64,000 nt of DNA from Francisellaceae bacterium (GCA_018703155.1 JABJGS010000036.1:34616-98615); one strand, 5' to 3'; shown: positions 26,308 through 36,172, counted from the stretch's first letter. Notes: generated by a model not told the origin, from the letters alone. A program made the numbers and translations.

Positions 26308-27150
26308 CTATTGATTTTGCACCCATGGCCTCTCAACCATCCCTAGGTTATCTGTGTTAAACGCAAATACACTAAACTCTTCTGGGTATTGCGTATCAGC
26401 AATATTATAAATGGAAGTATTCAGATCTTCGTATATATGTGGTGTTAGTACTGTGAATTCTATTACATGACGCATTTTTTTATCATTATATTCAGACCAC
26501 TCAGCATCAGATACATTTCTATAGCTTGCTGTATCTGTAGTTAAACGTACATCTTTTTTCGTACGAATTAAGATAGACACTCTTACTGCAATAACACGTA
26601 ATTTTTCTTCCTGAGTTAATTCACGTATATCTTTAATTCTAAAAGTCTCAAACCTTGGATCTGTAAGTTGTGCAAACATATTAAATTCATCAATATTACC
26701 GTCTATAATTTTGACCCAGGTTGAATCATCAGATGAGCACAGTAAACTATCTCCATCTTTTTTCAATCTTAAATTTTGATTACGGTTAGGCCCTACAACA
26801 TTACCATTACAATCAATAATATTTAGTGGCGGACCTGTTGAGGCAACAAATTTATACTCTTCATTGTTATAATCGATATGATTACCGTTATATAGGGCAC
26901 CAAGGTCATTGTACACTGACTCTGCATGTTGCCTATAACCAGTTTGAGATATCAATCTATCTAAATGATAAACTACAAATCTAGATTCTTGACTTATTTG
27001 TCCCATGCTCTTAGTCAGAGATGTGACCTGTTTGCTGGTGCCAAATACCTGCATGATAGACATAATTAAGAATGAGCCCGTAGCCAAACCAATTAGCAAA
27101 GAAGCCAGCGACATACCCTGTTGTCTAAAATATGTTTTTCTCATAATCAT
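26308..27150 (-). CDS. Type IV pilus minor pilin PilW-like
   Basis: The N-terminus RKTYFRQQG|MSLASLLIGLATGSFLI is a prepilin leader and helix of the PilW type, followed by IMQVFGTSKQVTSLTKSM and the typical SQESRFVVYHLDRLISQTGY. The mature residue 5 is Ser, not Glu, which is unusual for PilW. The 280-residue protein has two cysteines in the middle region (IIDCNG, LLCSS). It follows pilU by 5 bp, so pilT-pilU-pilW form one operon; in most relatives pilW lies in the fimT-pilVWXY1E cluster instead. In-frame coding-like sequence continues past the TAG. Confidence 0.85.
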   Translation of the reverse strand: MIMRKTYFRQQGMSLASLLIGLATGSFLIMSIMQVFGTSKQVTSLTKSMGQISQESRFVVYHLDRLISQTGYRQHAESVYNDLGALYNGNHIDYNNEEYKFVASTGPPLNIIDCNGNVVGPNRNQNLRLKKDGDSLLCSSDDSTWVKIIDGNIDEFNMFAQLTDPRFETFRIKDIRELTQEEKLRVIAVRVSILIRTKKDVRLTTDTASYRNVSDAEWSEYNDKKMRHVIEFTVLTPHIYEDLNTSIYNIADTQYPEEFSVFAFNTDNLGMVERPWVQNQ

Positions 27151-27155
27151 CCTAT

Positions 27156-28262
27156 CTACATTATTGAGACTCCATCCAAACTAGAGCCACCATCTTTCTT
27201 ATCTTCTTTTAATTTAATCAATAACCTTAAATTATTTTCCGAATCTGCTGCACGCATTGCATCATCATAGCTAATAAGTCCTTTTTGATACAGAGAAAAT
27301 AAGGATTGATCTATAGTCTGCATGCCCTCACTTCCTGATCTTTCCATCAAAGGCTTAACCTCACTTATATTACCATCTTTAATGTGAGCGGTCATTGCTG
27401 GTGTATTTAATAAGACTTCCATAACTGCAACTCGACCTTTACTCCCTTTACGTCGCACTAACCTCTGTGCAACTATGCCAGATAAATTAACAGATAACTC
27501 TGCATATATTTGATTATGGTTACCTTGAGGGAAAAAACTAACTATCCTCTCTAGAGCTTGAGAGGTATTAGTCGCATGTAATGTCGCAAGACACAAATGT
27601 CCAGTTTCAGAAAAATGGATCGCATGCTCCATAGCTTCTTTAGTTCTAATTTCACCGATTAAAATAATATCAGGTGCTTGCCGCAAAGTATTTTCTAATG
27701 CATCTTGCAACGAATGGGTATCAATTCCTACTTCTCTTTGACTAACAATACATGACTGATGATCATGTATAAATTCAATAGGATCCTCGATCGTGACAAT
27801 ATGTCCGGTATCATACTTATTTCTATTACCTATCATGGCTGCAAGAGTAGTACTTTTACCACTACCAGTAGCTCCCACGACTAAAACTAGTCCTGTTCGC
27901 ACCATTGAAAGTCTCTCAACTATACTTGGAACCCCCAATGCCGCAAGCTCTGGAATTTTATCTTCAATTCTACGTAGTACAGCTCCAATAGTATTTTTTT
28001 GATAATACAAATTAAGACGGAATCTGCCAATATCATTAAAAAACAAAGCACAATTAAGCTCTAAATTATTTTCGAATTCAGATATTTGCACTTCATTTAA
28101 TTCTTGGTAAATAAGACTTTTACATCTATCTTCAGTTAAAAGTTCATCTGCAATATTAACTAGTGCCCCATCAACTTTCATTGATGGCTTGGCACCTACA
28201 GCTAAGTACAAATCTGAAGCTTTCTCTTTCACTACAGCCTGTAAAAAATTTTCTAAATTCAA
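27156..28262 (-). CDS. pilU: Type IV pilus retraction ATPase PilU
   Basis: Hexameric ATPase that assists PilT in pilus retraction. The 368 residues have Walker A GATGSGKST, the Asp box TIEDPIEFIHDH, Walker B IILIGEIRTKEAME and the His box GHLCLATLHA. It is longer than PilT at the C-terminus, as is typical of PilU. It starts 15 bp after pilT and ends 5 bp before the PilW-like gene. Confidence 0.94.
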   Translation of the reverse strand: MNLENFLQAVVKEKASDLYLAVGAKPSMKVDGALVNIADELLTEDRCKSLIYQELNEVQISEFENNLELNCALFFNDIGRFRLNLYYQKNTIGAVLRRIEDKIPELAALGVPSIVERLSMVRTGLVLVVGATGSGKSTTLAAMIGNRNKYDTGHIVTIEDPIEFIHDHQSCIVSQREVGIDTHSLQDALENTLRQAPDIILIGEIRTKEAMEHAIHFSETGHLCLATLHATNTSQALERIVSFFPQGNHNQIYAELSVNLSGIVAQRLVRRKGSKGRVAVMEVLLNTPAMTAHIKDGNISEVKPLMERSGSEGMQTIDQSLFSLYQKGLISYDDAMRAADSENNLRLLIKLKEDKKDGGSSLDGVSIM

Positions 28263-28277
28263 GTGTACTACCTACCT

Positions 28278-29315
28278 TTATTTGAACAAATCTTTATTTT
28301 CCGCCTTCATTCTTGCAGCTTTCATTGAAATTGTTTTTTTGCGCACTAACTCTTGTAAACATTGATCTAAAGTCTGCATGCCAAGTGATTTACCAGTTTG
28401 CATGACAGAATACATTTGTGATACTTTTTCTTCCCGAATAAGATTTCGAATTGCTGATGATGCAATCATAATTTCATGGGCGGCGGCTCTACCAACATCT
28501 TCTTTGGGTACCAGTACTTGTGAAATTACTGCTCGTAATGACTCGGATAACATTCCTCTAACTATGGCCTTTTCTCCAGCAGGGAAAACATCAACCATTC
28601 TGTCAATAGTTTTAGGAGCCGAGCTAGTATGCAAGGTACCAAACACTACATGGCCAGTTTCAGCTGCTGATAGTGCTAACCTAATAGTCTCTAAATCTCT
28701 CATCTCCCCAACCAAGATCACATCAGGATCCTCACGCAAAGCTGATCGTAATGCATTATTGAAGCTTTTTGTGTCTCGACGTACTTCTCGTTGATTTATC
28801 ACTGACTTTTTTGGTTTATGAACAAATTCAATAGGATCTTCCACCGTCAAAATATGGTGCCCTTTATTTTCATTAAGGTAATTGACCATAGCAGCAAGAG
28901 TAGTACTTTTGCCACTGCCAGTTGGACCTGTTACTAATACCAAACCTCTTGGAGTATCTGCAATATCTTTAAATATTGTTGGAGCACCAAGCTCCTCTAA
29001 ACTTTTAATTATTGTAGGTATAGTCCGTAAGACCCCAGCTACACCACGATCCTGATGAAACACATTAACCCTAAATCTTGCCAAGTCAGGAATTTCAAAT
29101 GAAAAATCTATTTCTAAGTCATTCTGAAAGTCTTTACGCTGTTCGTCACTCATAACATCAAACAACATCTGAGATGCTTGTTCATTCGTTAATACAGGAA
29201 GATCTAACTTCTTTATTGTGCCATCAACCCGAAGAAGTGGAGGCATACCTGTAGTAATATGCACATCTGATGCACCATTCTTTACCCCAAACGCAAGTAA
29301 TTCTGTAATATCCAC
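28278..29315 (-). CDS. pilT: Type IV pilus retraction ATPase PilT
   Basis: Cytoplasmic motor that depolymerises type IV pili. The 345-residue protein starts MDITELLAFGVKNGASDVHI and has GPTGSGKST (Walker A), the Asp box TVEDPIEFVHKP, Walker B VILVGEMRDLET, the His box GHVVFGTLHT and the AIRNLIRE motif near the end. First gene of pilT-pilU-pilW, divergent from yggS with a 61-bp gap. This pilT/yggS divergence is common in gammaproteobacteria. Confidence 0.97.
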   Translation of the reverse strand: MDITELLAFGVKNGASDVHITTGMPPLLRVDGTIKKLDLPVLTNEQASQMLFDVMSDEQRKDFQNDLEIDFSFEIPDLARFRVNVFHQDRGVAGVLRTIPTIIKSLEELGAPTIFKDIADTPRGLVLVTGPTGSGKSTTLAAMVNYLNENKGHHILTVEDPIEFVHKPKKSVINQREVRRDTKSFNNALRSALREDPDVILVGEMRDLETIRLALSAAETGHVVFGTLHTSSAPKTIDRMVDVFPAGEKAIVRGMLSESLRAVISQVLVPKEDVGRAAAHEIMIASSAIRNLIREEKVSQMYSVMQTGKSLGMQTLDQCLQELVRKKTISMKAARMKAENKDLFK

Positions 29316-29376
29316 TATCTACCCCCAAGTTAAAATTAGTTAAAATAGATCCCATGTAAACTCAAAGGACCAATAT

Positions 29377-30054
29377 ATGCATGATGTTCAACGCAACTAC
29401 ACTACCATTAAGAAGCAAATCCTATTAGCTTGCCAACAAGCTAATAAGAATTCAGAAAATATTAAACTCCTTGCCGTTAGTAAGGGCCGCGACCTAGCTC
29501 ACATCAAGTCTTTGCTCGCAAAAGGACAGCTCGACTTTGGTGAAAACAAGGCACAAGAAGCCGTTGATAAGATTATATCACTCAGTAATACCAATATTAT
29601 CTGGCATTTTATTGGTCCAATTCAAAGTAATAAGGCTAAAATAATTTCCGAGCATTTCCAGTGGACCCACAGTTTGGATAGGCTCAAAATTGCCAGTCTT
29701 CTAAATAAACATAGACCAAAAACTCTCAGTCCACTAAATGTATGTGTACAGGTAAATATCGACCAAGAACCACAAAAATCTGGTATATTACCTTGTGATC
29801 TAGAGCAATTTATTAGTGAGCTAATCAAACTAGATAATTTGCGACTACGCGGTCTCATGTGCATACCAAAGAAAAGTACAAATAGCACAGTCAATCGTGA
29901 AACATATCTTCAGGTAGCTCAAATATACAATCATTATGCTAAAGATTATGATTTTGATACTCTATCTATGGGGATGAGCACTGATTTTCCAGAAGCTATC
30001 GCCTCTGGTGCAAATTTAATTAGAATCGGAACAGCACTATTTGGACCAAAATAG
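29377..30054 (+). CDS. yggS: PLP homeostasis protein YggS
   Basis: Pyridoxal-phosphate-binding protein that buffers free PLP. The 225 residues have the PLP lysine in LAVSKGRD near residue 36, FGENKAQEAVDK, WHFIGPIQSNK near 82, and the phosphate-binding SMGMSTDFPEAI near 200. AAAGGA precedes the ATG by 8 nt. First gene of yggS-proC-yggT. Confidence 0.95.
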   Translation: MHDVQRNYTTIKKQILLACQQANKNSENIKLLAVSKGRDLAHIKSLLAKGQLDFGENKAQEAVDKIISLSNTNIIWHFIGPIQSNKAKIISEHFQWTHSLDRLKIASLLNKHRPKTLSPLNVCVQVNIDQEPQKSGILPCDLEQFISELIKLDNLRLRGLMCIPKKSTNSTVNRETYLQVAQIYNHYAKDYDFDTLSMGMSTDFPEAIASGANLIRIGTALFGPK

Positions 30055-30063
30055 GAAACAATC

Positions 30064-30873
30064 ATGCAAACTGAGGATCTAAAAATTGCAATTATTGGTG
30101 CTGGCAATATGGGTAGCTACATTGCCATTGCTCTCAATAGAAAATATCCAAAACATATTTATATCTTTGATAGAAATATCTCTAAATGTAAAATGATGAC
30201 TGACCAATATGGTATTCATAGTAGTACAGACATAAACAATGAATTAAATTTTGATGTCCTTATAATTGCTATCAAGCCACAGCAAATAGAGCCATCACAA
30301 GAAATAATTAAAGCCTTATTAACCACTAATACGATCATCCTAACGGTTGCAGCAGGAATGCCCATATCTTTCTATGAGGATATCTTCGGCACACAAAGAA
30401 CAATTATTAGAGCTATGCCTACAACAGCAGCAAAATATAGTCAAAGTGCTACAGCTGCCTATTGTAAATCCAATGTTAGCTCTAATATTAAAGATCAAGT
30501 AAATGAATTAATATCTGCCATGGGTACAGTGACCTGGCTTGATAATGAAGAACATATTCATATTGCTACAGCTATTGCAGGATCAGGTATTGCCTATTAT
30601 TTTACAATAATATTGCAAAAGATTTTAATTGCTGAGAAACTGGGCCTGCCCACTGAAAAAGCAGAGGAACTAACTATTCAAGCTGTTATCGGCGCCGGAA
30701 GCATGGTTAAAAATGAAAATTTATCTATGAACGAACTTATACAACAAGTCACTTCCCCGAATGGCGTTACTGCTGCGGCCATTATGGCTATGAAAGATAA
30801 TGGCATATATGATCTTATGGAAAGCACACTGCACGCTGCGATAACCCGTTCAAAAGAACTTGGAGCTATATAA
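30064..30873 (+). CDS. proC: Pyrroline-5-carboxylate reductase
   Basis: Last step of proline synthesis. The 269-residue protein has the Rossmann motif IIGAGNMGSYIA at the start, LIIAIKPQQ near 78, RAMPTTAA near 120, and the C-terminal substrate region GSGIAYYF and TSPNGVTAAAI. Lies 9 bp after yggS. Confidence 0.95.
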   Translation: MQTEDLKIAIIGAGNMGSYIAIALNRKYPKHIYIFDRNISKCKMMTDQYGIHSSTDINNELNFDVLIIAIKPQQIEPSQEIIKALLTTNTIILTVAAGMPISFYEDIFGTQRTIIRAMPTTAAKYSQSATAAYCKSNVSSNIKDQVNELISAMGTVTWLDNEEHIHIATAIAGSGIAYYFTIILQKILIAEKLGLPTEKAEELTIQAVIGAGSMVKNENLSMNELIQQVTSPNGVTAAAIMAMKDNGIYDLMESTLHAAITRSKELGAI

Positions 30874-30875
30874 TA

Positions 30876-31463
30876 ATGTACTCACCTCTACAGAATGCTA
30901 TATCATTTCTACTTGGTATATTTTTTTCAATGTATATTTATACTGTACTCCTACGTATTATCTTTCAAATTATGCGTGTGAATTTTTATAATCCAGTAGC
31001 ACAATTTATTGTGAAAGTGACCAATCCAACTTTAATACCACTGCGCCGAATTATTCCAGGCTATCGTGGTTATGATATTGCTGGATTTGTTCTAGTAATA
31101 CTATTACAACTAATCTTTATTCTTTTGAGCTTGCTAATTAGTGGGAGCCTTCCAACTTTTAGCACCAATTTTTGCCTGGGGATCTCTATTTGGACTATTG
31201 GAGCATTAATTGCAACGGTATTCGGCCTATATATTTATCTCGTCATTATCTCTATTATTTTAAGTTGGGTTATGCCAATGAGCCCTGTATCATCGGTGCT
31301 TAACTTACTTACTGAGCCACTATTATCTCCGATTCGTAGACGAGTGCCCCCTATTGGTATGTTCGACTTATCCCCATTAATATTTCTTATTGGCATACAG
31401 CTATGTCAAATATTAATTTCTAGCCCTATTACAAAATATGGTCAAGATCTTATGCGACACTAG
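30876..31463 (+). CDS. yggT: YggT-family membrane protein
   Basis: The 195-residue protein has two YggT units, each a pair of membrane helices followed by the motif NPVAQFIVKVTNPTLIPLRR (about 40-59) and SSVLNLLTEPLLSPIRRRVP (about 140-160). It starts 2 bp after proC. YggT proteins are linked to osmotic stress and membrane organisation; the biochemical role is unknown. Its stop lies 10 bp from the convergent flagellin stop. Confidence 0.92.
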   Translation: MYSPLQNAISFLLGIFFSMYIYTVLLRIIFQIMRVNFYNPVAQFIVKVTNPTLIPLRRIIPGYRGYDIAGFVLVILLQLIFILLSLLISGSLPTFSTNFCLGISIWTIGALIATVFGLYIYLVIISIILSWVMPMSPVSSVLNLLTEPLLSPIRRRVPPIGMFDLSPLIFLIGIQLCQILISSPITKYGQDLMRH

Positions 31464-31473
31464 TAAAAATAAT

Positions 31474-32361
31474 TTAAATAATAATATTGAAAGTTGAACT
31501 ATTGATTTGATTAGATTTTTTAAAATCTGCTACTTGAGCTTGAAGCAACATGTTATTTTTAGTGAAAATAGCTATTTTAGATGCCATGCTTGCATCATTT
31601 ACTATATTTTCTGCACCTTGAAAACTTACAGTGGTTGCTGATGCTGCATTATAAGCACTTCCAAAACGATTACTTATAGCACCAATATTGGTTTGTTCTA
31701 ATGAAATATCTGCTATAGAAGCATCTATAGTTGCAATTGAAATAGCTGCACTCTCGGCTGAACTTAAGTCTATATCATCTAGAGCTCCAGACATATCATT
31801 TATATTAATTGCAAGCGGTGAATTAGGATCAATCCCAGCCTGAATATATAAATTACTAGAATCACCATTTAATAAACCAATGCCATTAAAATTACTTCCC
31901 GCTATGCTCTGATCTACACTTTCCTTAATCTGATTAAACTCACTTATAATTGCCGACCTATCACTAGAGTGCAAAGTCCCATTTGATGCTTGTAGTGCTA
32001 ACTCTCTTGCTCTAGATAAAGATGTCTGGACACCGGACAAGGCCTGTTCTGCAAAATAACTTAAATTCGCACCATCACTTATATTTCTTTGTACAGCAGT
32101 TGAACTACGTACCTTTCCTGCATATTCAGCGGATAATATCGCATTACTAATATCATATGCACTAGTAGAGCTAGACTTTGAAAATAAATTTTGCCGTATA
32201 GCTGTTGCAGTAGATGCTAATAATTTTGAGGAAGCTAAATTATATTTAGAATATATGTTTTCTGTGTTTTTTATTTGTAAGCTATACAAAGATGTTGATC
32301 TATTAATCAGCCTATCTGCAAAGCTAGTATTCGAAAAATATGTATTTACACTGATTGGCAC
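31474..32361 (-). CDS. Divergent flagellin
   Basis: The core SDGANLSYFAEQALSGVQTS, ARELALQASNGTLHSSDRS and FNGIGLLNG match the conserved D1 region of flagellin, and the C-terminal SMASKIAIFTKNNMLLQAQVADFK matches the D0/D1 helix that packs the filament core. Residues 1-90 diverge strongly from normal flagellin: after MPISVNTYF the usual LSSGLRINSAKDDAAG element is missing. At 295 residues it has little or no outer domain. The start is GTG at 32361. No other flagellar gene is in the window and no clear sigma-28 promoter is visible. Confidence 0.8.
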   Translation of the reverse strand: MPISVNTYFSNTSFADRLINRSTSLYSLQIKNTENIYSKYNLASSKLLASTATAIRQNLFSKSSSTSAYDISNAILSAEYAGKVRSSTAVQRNISDGANLSYFAEQALSGVQTSLSRARELALQASNGTLHSSDRSAIISEFNQIKESVDQSIAGSNFNGIGLLNGDSSNLYIQAGIDPNSPLAININDMSGALDDIDLSSAESAAISIATIDASIADISLEQTNIGAISNRFGSAYNAASATTVSFQGAENIVNDASMASKIAIFTKNNMLLQAQVADFKKSNQINSSTFNIII

Positions 32362-32501
32362 CCTACACCTGCACCCTATCTACCCTTATATAAAAGTATA
32401 GACCAGCAAACAAAGGCATGTGTTGTAATTACTACGACATGCTTACATTAACGTTCTCTAGATACGCCTTATAGATTATTCAGATAATAACAATAATTCA
32501 G

Positions 32502-35333
32502 TTATATGGTAAATTTCACTTTCCTGAGATGACAATGAGCACTGCGGGATGGTTCCGTATCTTTAAAGACTCTAGCATTGTTTTGGCCGTACAAAATAGG
32601 CTCTTTTACCATCCTGACATTTTCAAGTAACCTTTCCAGATGCTTTAATGAAATTCCCCTTTCCATGAATAAAGTCTCCATTTCATTGGATAAGTGTTCC
32701 GGATAGTATGTTATCTCCTCACAAGCTAGTGTTGTTATCTCTATAATTTGCTCATTATTCATAGTAATGTTGTTTGCTCTTTCAACTAACCATGCACATG
32801 CCTCATCAGCAAGAACGTTTGTTTTCACTTTATTTAATAATGCTTTTATCGCATAAAAAGATGAAAATATATTTGCCATCATGGTCAACCCATATCCATA
32901 ATCACAATTTTTATTAACTTGATTCTTCACATAGGCAGTACCAATGTTAATTATTTGTTCCTGGCTAAATTCTCTAGTATTCCAACATTTTTTCTCAACA
33001 CTAACATGAACAGCATCATAGCCTGAGCATAATTCAAGTACAGGGGAGATGGCTTTCTGATGAATATCACCAGGAATCGTGATTGTGCCGTTATTAATAA
33101 TAGTTTTTCTTGCCCACTCCAAAGAGTTTGAAATAATTTTTCGCCTCAAATCAGCAAGTACAGCGGATGAAAGGTCATGGTACATTGCTATCTCTGTCAG
33201 ATTAGAATCACAAAATGAGTATCCATCATGCCCCACCATGAAAAGCAAAAAATCTGCCATTTCATCCGCATTATAAAACTTATACAACTGATCAGAAAAA
33301 AAAGTTTCTTCAAATTCCGAGGTCAAATTCCCTCTACTTAAAATAAAAGATTTTTTCAATCCAATAAGTCCCAAAAAAATAGAATCTTTCGAACCAAGAG
33401 ATTCTAGCATTTTTTTCGTTGCATTCGAGCTCACACTGCAATAAATAGTTAATATATCATTTTGGCACAAATTAGAGTAACGCTTCCATACTGGCATAGA
33501 ATAAGACCAGGTTATTTTATCTCTATACAGTGCAAGCCATGCAAATATTTTTTCCATGCTTGCAAATGGCACATCAGTAGGAAAATTTATCTCATGTTTT
33601 TCTTGAATCATCTCATCCAATCGCACCATAGCCTTAATATGCAATGCTTTTAATTTGTATTGAGACGAAACGTCAAGGTCAGTTGCTGGCAGTTGTGAAT
33701 ATGGGAAATATCCTGTTGCCACCACAAATTCCTCCAGTTCTACAATTTCTCTAGTCTTTAACACCCCTATTAATTTATTTATGTTTTCAATACAGCAGTC
33801 ATTCCAGCTTGAAAACACAGAACTTTTTTTAGCAACAGACATTAATATCACACCTTCTAGCATCTCATCATAAACAATATTACCTTTTGCTAAAATGCCA
33901 AGTTCAAGATCAGAACACAGCGCCCCTGTAATAGCTTGGTTCCTTATTACATTTTTTGTATATTTAGTGTATCCATGTACAGTAGCTGCCCATGCTTCGG
34001 AATTTAAACTCACAGCTGTGGGGGTTTGCATCCCCAGAATAATCTCTAAATGATCTTTCCTTATTAACGACATATCTTCAGGAAGAAACACCAAGGCTTT
34101 GGTTTTATTACCATCTTCACACCACTTAGCCGTTACTCTGATTTTTTTCAATTGAGAAGCTTTATCAAAAACATCACTCGCAGCCAGAGATGGATTTTGT
34201 CTTAAAATGAAGTGTACGTCATCTATGTATTTGTTTTTAACACAATGATGTTTAGCTAACAAAGCTACTAATATATTTTCTATTTCTTGTGCCGAACGTC
34301 GATTAGAAAAATTATTTCGTAAAGAACTTAATATATTAGCAACTATCTCAACTGCATCACTATTATCTATTAAAATAATCAATTGTTGTGCAGTTAACAC
34401 ATTAACAGACATCACGCTCCATATTTTCACCGAATGTGCTTTTTCCTGTTCTTGAAAAACATGGAACAACAAAGCTACGTTAGCCTCTTTTTTTGCACAT
34501 ATAGATGTGATGCCACTATCATCTATAAGAAGTTTACTATAGTCATCAGGCATGTAATTGACCATCATATACCTGGGGAATTCGTTAATTAATGCACGCT
34601 TATTACTATCTGACAAGTCATAATATAATATTGGAAAATTTGTAAAGCATGGTATGATTTCTCTTAAAACATCCATCAGCTCCTCTTGCTCCATGTGCTT
34701 TTGGTTTAAATGTTCCGCTACATAGGCACACAATTTATAATCTAATTTACACATGGACAGGTTGGTAATAATACCAACTAGATATTTAGTACCTAGCTTC
34801 AACTTCACCACTAAATCTTTTAGCGACGGTGCAGATAAATTTAATTTAGTTAAAAAATTATCTATGGACTTAATAGCTTGCAATAATACAGGGAAATCTA
34901 TAAGACCATGCTCATAACACGCTTCTAATTTTAAATAACAAGAACGCACAACCTCCATTAATTTAATAGCTTCACACCAAGACAAATCTATATCAATATT
35001 CCTGGCCTTAACTTTAAATCCACTATCTTTGCTAAAGTCCAACAAATGATCAATCAGGTTTAATAATGTATCCTGAGCATATATATTAGAGGCACTTACA
35101 AATCCCCCTCCCAAATCAACATACACCATAAACACTATATTTCTACTACAATATTTTTTTGGCAACTGTGAAAATCTAATAATTTCCGGGGACTGTATGG
35201 ATTTTTTTAATTCACTATCAAGCTTGAAGAGCATGTTTAAATCTAGGTATATAGATATTTCATGAATAAGGCTACTAGCCTCTATTTCTTCCGCCTGTGT
35301 TTCAGCTGTGCCAACTATATCGTTAAAACTCAC
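32502..35333 (-). CDS. Large hypothetical protein, 943 aa
   Basis: I do not recognise this protein. It starts at GTG 35333 with AAGGG 7 nt upstream. It has no signal peptide, membrane helix, P-loop or obvious repeat. Sequence is rich in Leu, Lys, Ser and short helical stretches, suggesting a large soluble helical protein. Codon use looks like its neighbours and the frame is intact over 2.8 kb, which argues for a functional gene. It stands alone between flagellin and rdgB. Its size and orphan nature resemble secreted effectors of intracellular bacteria, but I see no secretion signal. Confidence 0.75.
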   Translation of the reverse strand: MSFNDIVGTAETQAEEIEASSLIHEISIYLDLNMLFKLDSELKKSIQSPEIIRFSQLPKKYCSRNIVFMVYVDLGGGFVSASNIYAQDTLLNLIDHLLDFSKDSGFKVKARNIDIDLSWCEAIKLMEVVRSCYLKLEACYEHGLIDFPVLLQAIKSIDNFLTKLNLSAPSLKDLVVKLKLGTKYLVGIITNLSMCKLDYKLCAYVAEHLNQKHMEQEELMDVLREIIPCFTNFPILYYDLSDSNKRALINEFPRYMMVNYMPDDYSKLLIDDSGITSICAKKEANVALLFHVFQEQEKAHSVKIWSVMSVNVLTAQQLIILIDNSDAVEIVANILSSLRNNFSNRRSAQEIENILVALLAKHHCVKNKYIDDVHFILRQNPSLAASDVFDKASQLKKIRVTAKWCEDGNKTKALVFLPEDMSLIRKDHLEIILGMQTPTAVSLNSEAWAATVHGYTKYTKNVIRNQAITGALCSDLELGILAKGNIVYDEMLEGVILMSVAKKSSVFSSWNDCCIENINKLIGVLKTREIVELEEFVVATGYFPYSQLPATDLDVSSQYKLKALHIKAMVRLDEMIQEKHEINFPTDVPFASMEKIFAWLALYRDKITWSYSMPVWKRYSNLCQNDILTIYCSVSSNATKKMLESLGSKDSIFLGLIGLKKSFILSRGNLTSEFEETFFSDQLYKFYNADEMADFLLFMVGHDGYSFCDSNLTEIAMYHDLSSAVLADLRRKIISNSLEWARKTIINNGTITIPGDIHQKAISPVLELCSGYDAVHVSVEKKCWNTREFSQEQIINIGTAYVKNQVNKNCDYGYGLTMMANIFSSFYAIKALLNKVKTNVLADEACAWLVERANNITMNNEQIIEITTLACEEITYYPEHLSNEMETLFMERGISLKHLERLLENVRMVKEPILYGQNNARVFKDTEPSRSAHCHLRKVKFTI

Positions 35334-35437
35334 AAACCCACCCTTTTTTTTAAGGTATTCTTATTAAGCATTCTGCTACTATACCACAAAAAATCAGCTT
35401 TTTTGAAAGCTTTCCTCCTTCAGCCATGAAATCCAAC

Positions 35438-35466
35438 AAAGATGGTGTATATGCTACACCATCTTT
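35438..35466. repeat. Perfect 12-bp hairpin in intergenic region
   Basis: AAAGATGGTGTA (35438-35449) and TACACCATCTTT (35455-35466) flank a TATGC loop. It lies upstream of both the divergent 943-residue gene and rdgB, with no T-run beyond the stem, so it is either a terminator of a short transcript or a protein-binding site. Confidence 0.5.
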
Positions 35467-35584
35467 AACGAGCTACTCAATATTAAAACATTCTGCTTCA
35501 TATACACAAAAATAGGAAAAACATGACTCCGCGCCTTAAATTTGTTAAATTATAGTCTTCTTGGATTTTAGGAATAAACAGATT

Positions 35585-36172
35585 ATGAGGATTGTTTTTG
35601 CAAGCTCTAACAAAGGCAAGTGCACTGAGATCGCTAATAAACTCCAAGGAAACTTCGAAGTAATTCCTCAATCCACACTTGGTGTAGTCGATATTATTGA
35701 AACCGGTTTAACCTTTGTTGAAAATGCCATCTTAAAAGCACGCAATGCTTGTAAACACACTGAATTGCCATGTATTGCCGATGACTCTGGCCTAGTTGTT
35801 GAACACTTGAATGGCGCTCCAGGCCTATATAGTGCTAGGTATTCTGGCCCTGATGCTAATGAGCAAAAAAATATTGATAAAGTTTTAACCAAGCTCAATG
35901 GCATAACCAACCGTGCGGCTTATTTTTACTGTGCTTTAGTCTATCTGAAAAAATATAATGATCCAGCTCCCAAAGTTATTATAAAAACTTGGCATGGCGA
36001 TATACTTAAAGAATCTGTAGGCATAAAAGGCTTTGGTTATGATCCAATATTTTGGGTACCAACCCACAATGTAAGTGCGGCGGAGCTCGACCTTACAACT
36101 AAAAATACAATTAGTCATCGCGGACAAGCACTTACTGAACTCACTAATTTCCTTCTTCCGGCAAATGACTAA
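35585..36172 (+). CDS. rdgB: XTP/dITP diphosphatase
   Basis: Removes non-canonical purine nucleotides such as ITP and XTP. I start at ATG 35585, which begins the family N-terminus RIVFASSNKGK and has AGGA upstream; the frame opens 24 nt earlier. The 195-residue product has CIADDSGLVV near residue 70, GAPGLYSARYSG near 80, GYDPIFW and SHRGQAL. Overlaps hemW by 8 bp, the usual rdgB-hemW pair. Confidence 0.95.
   Translation: MRIVFASSNKGKCTEIANKLQGNFEVIPQSTLGVVDIIETGLTFVENAILKARNACKHTELPCIADDSGLVVEHLNGAPGLYSARYSGPDANEQKNIDKVLTKLNGITNRAAYFYCALVYLKKYNDPAPKVIIKTWHGDILKESVGIKGFGYDPIFWVPTHNVSAAELDLTTKNTISHRGQALTELTNFLLPAND

Noticed and set aside
32362..32501. Sigma-28 or sigma-54 promoter upstream of the flagellin gene
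   Set aside because: I searched the minus strand for GCCGATAA and TGGC-N-TTGC patterns and found no acceptable match; an imperfect palindrome is present but not diagnostic.
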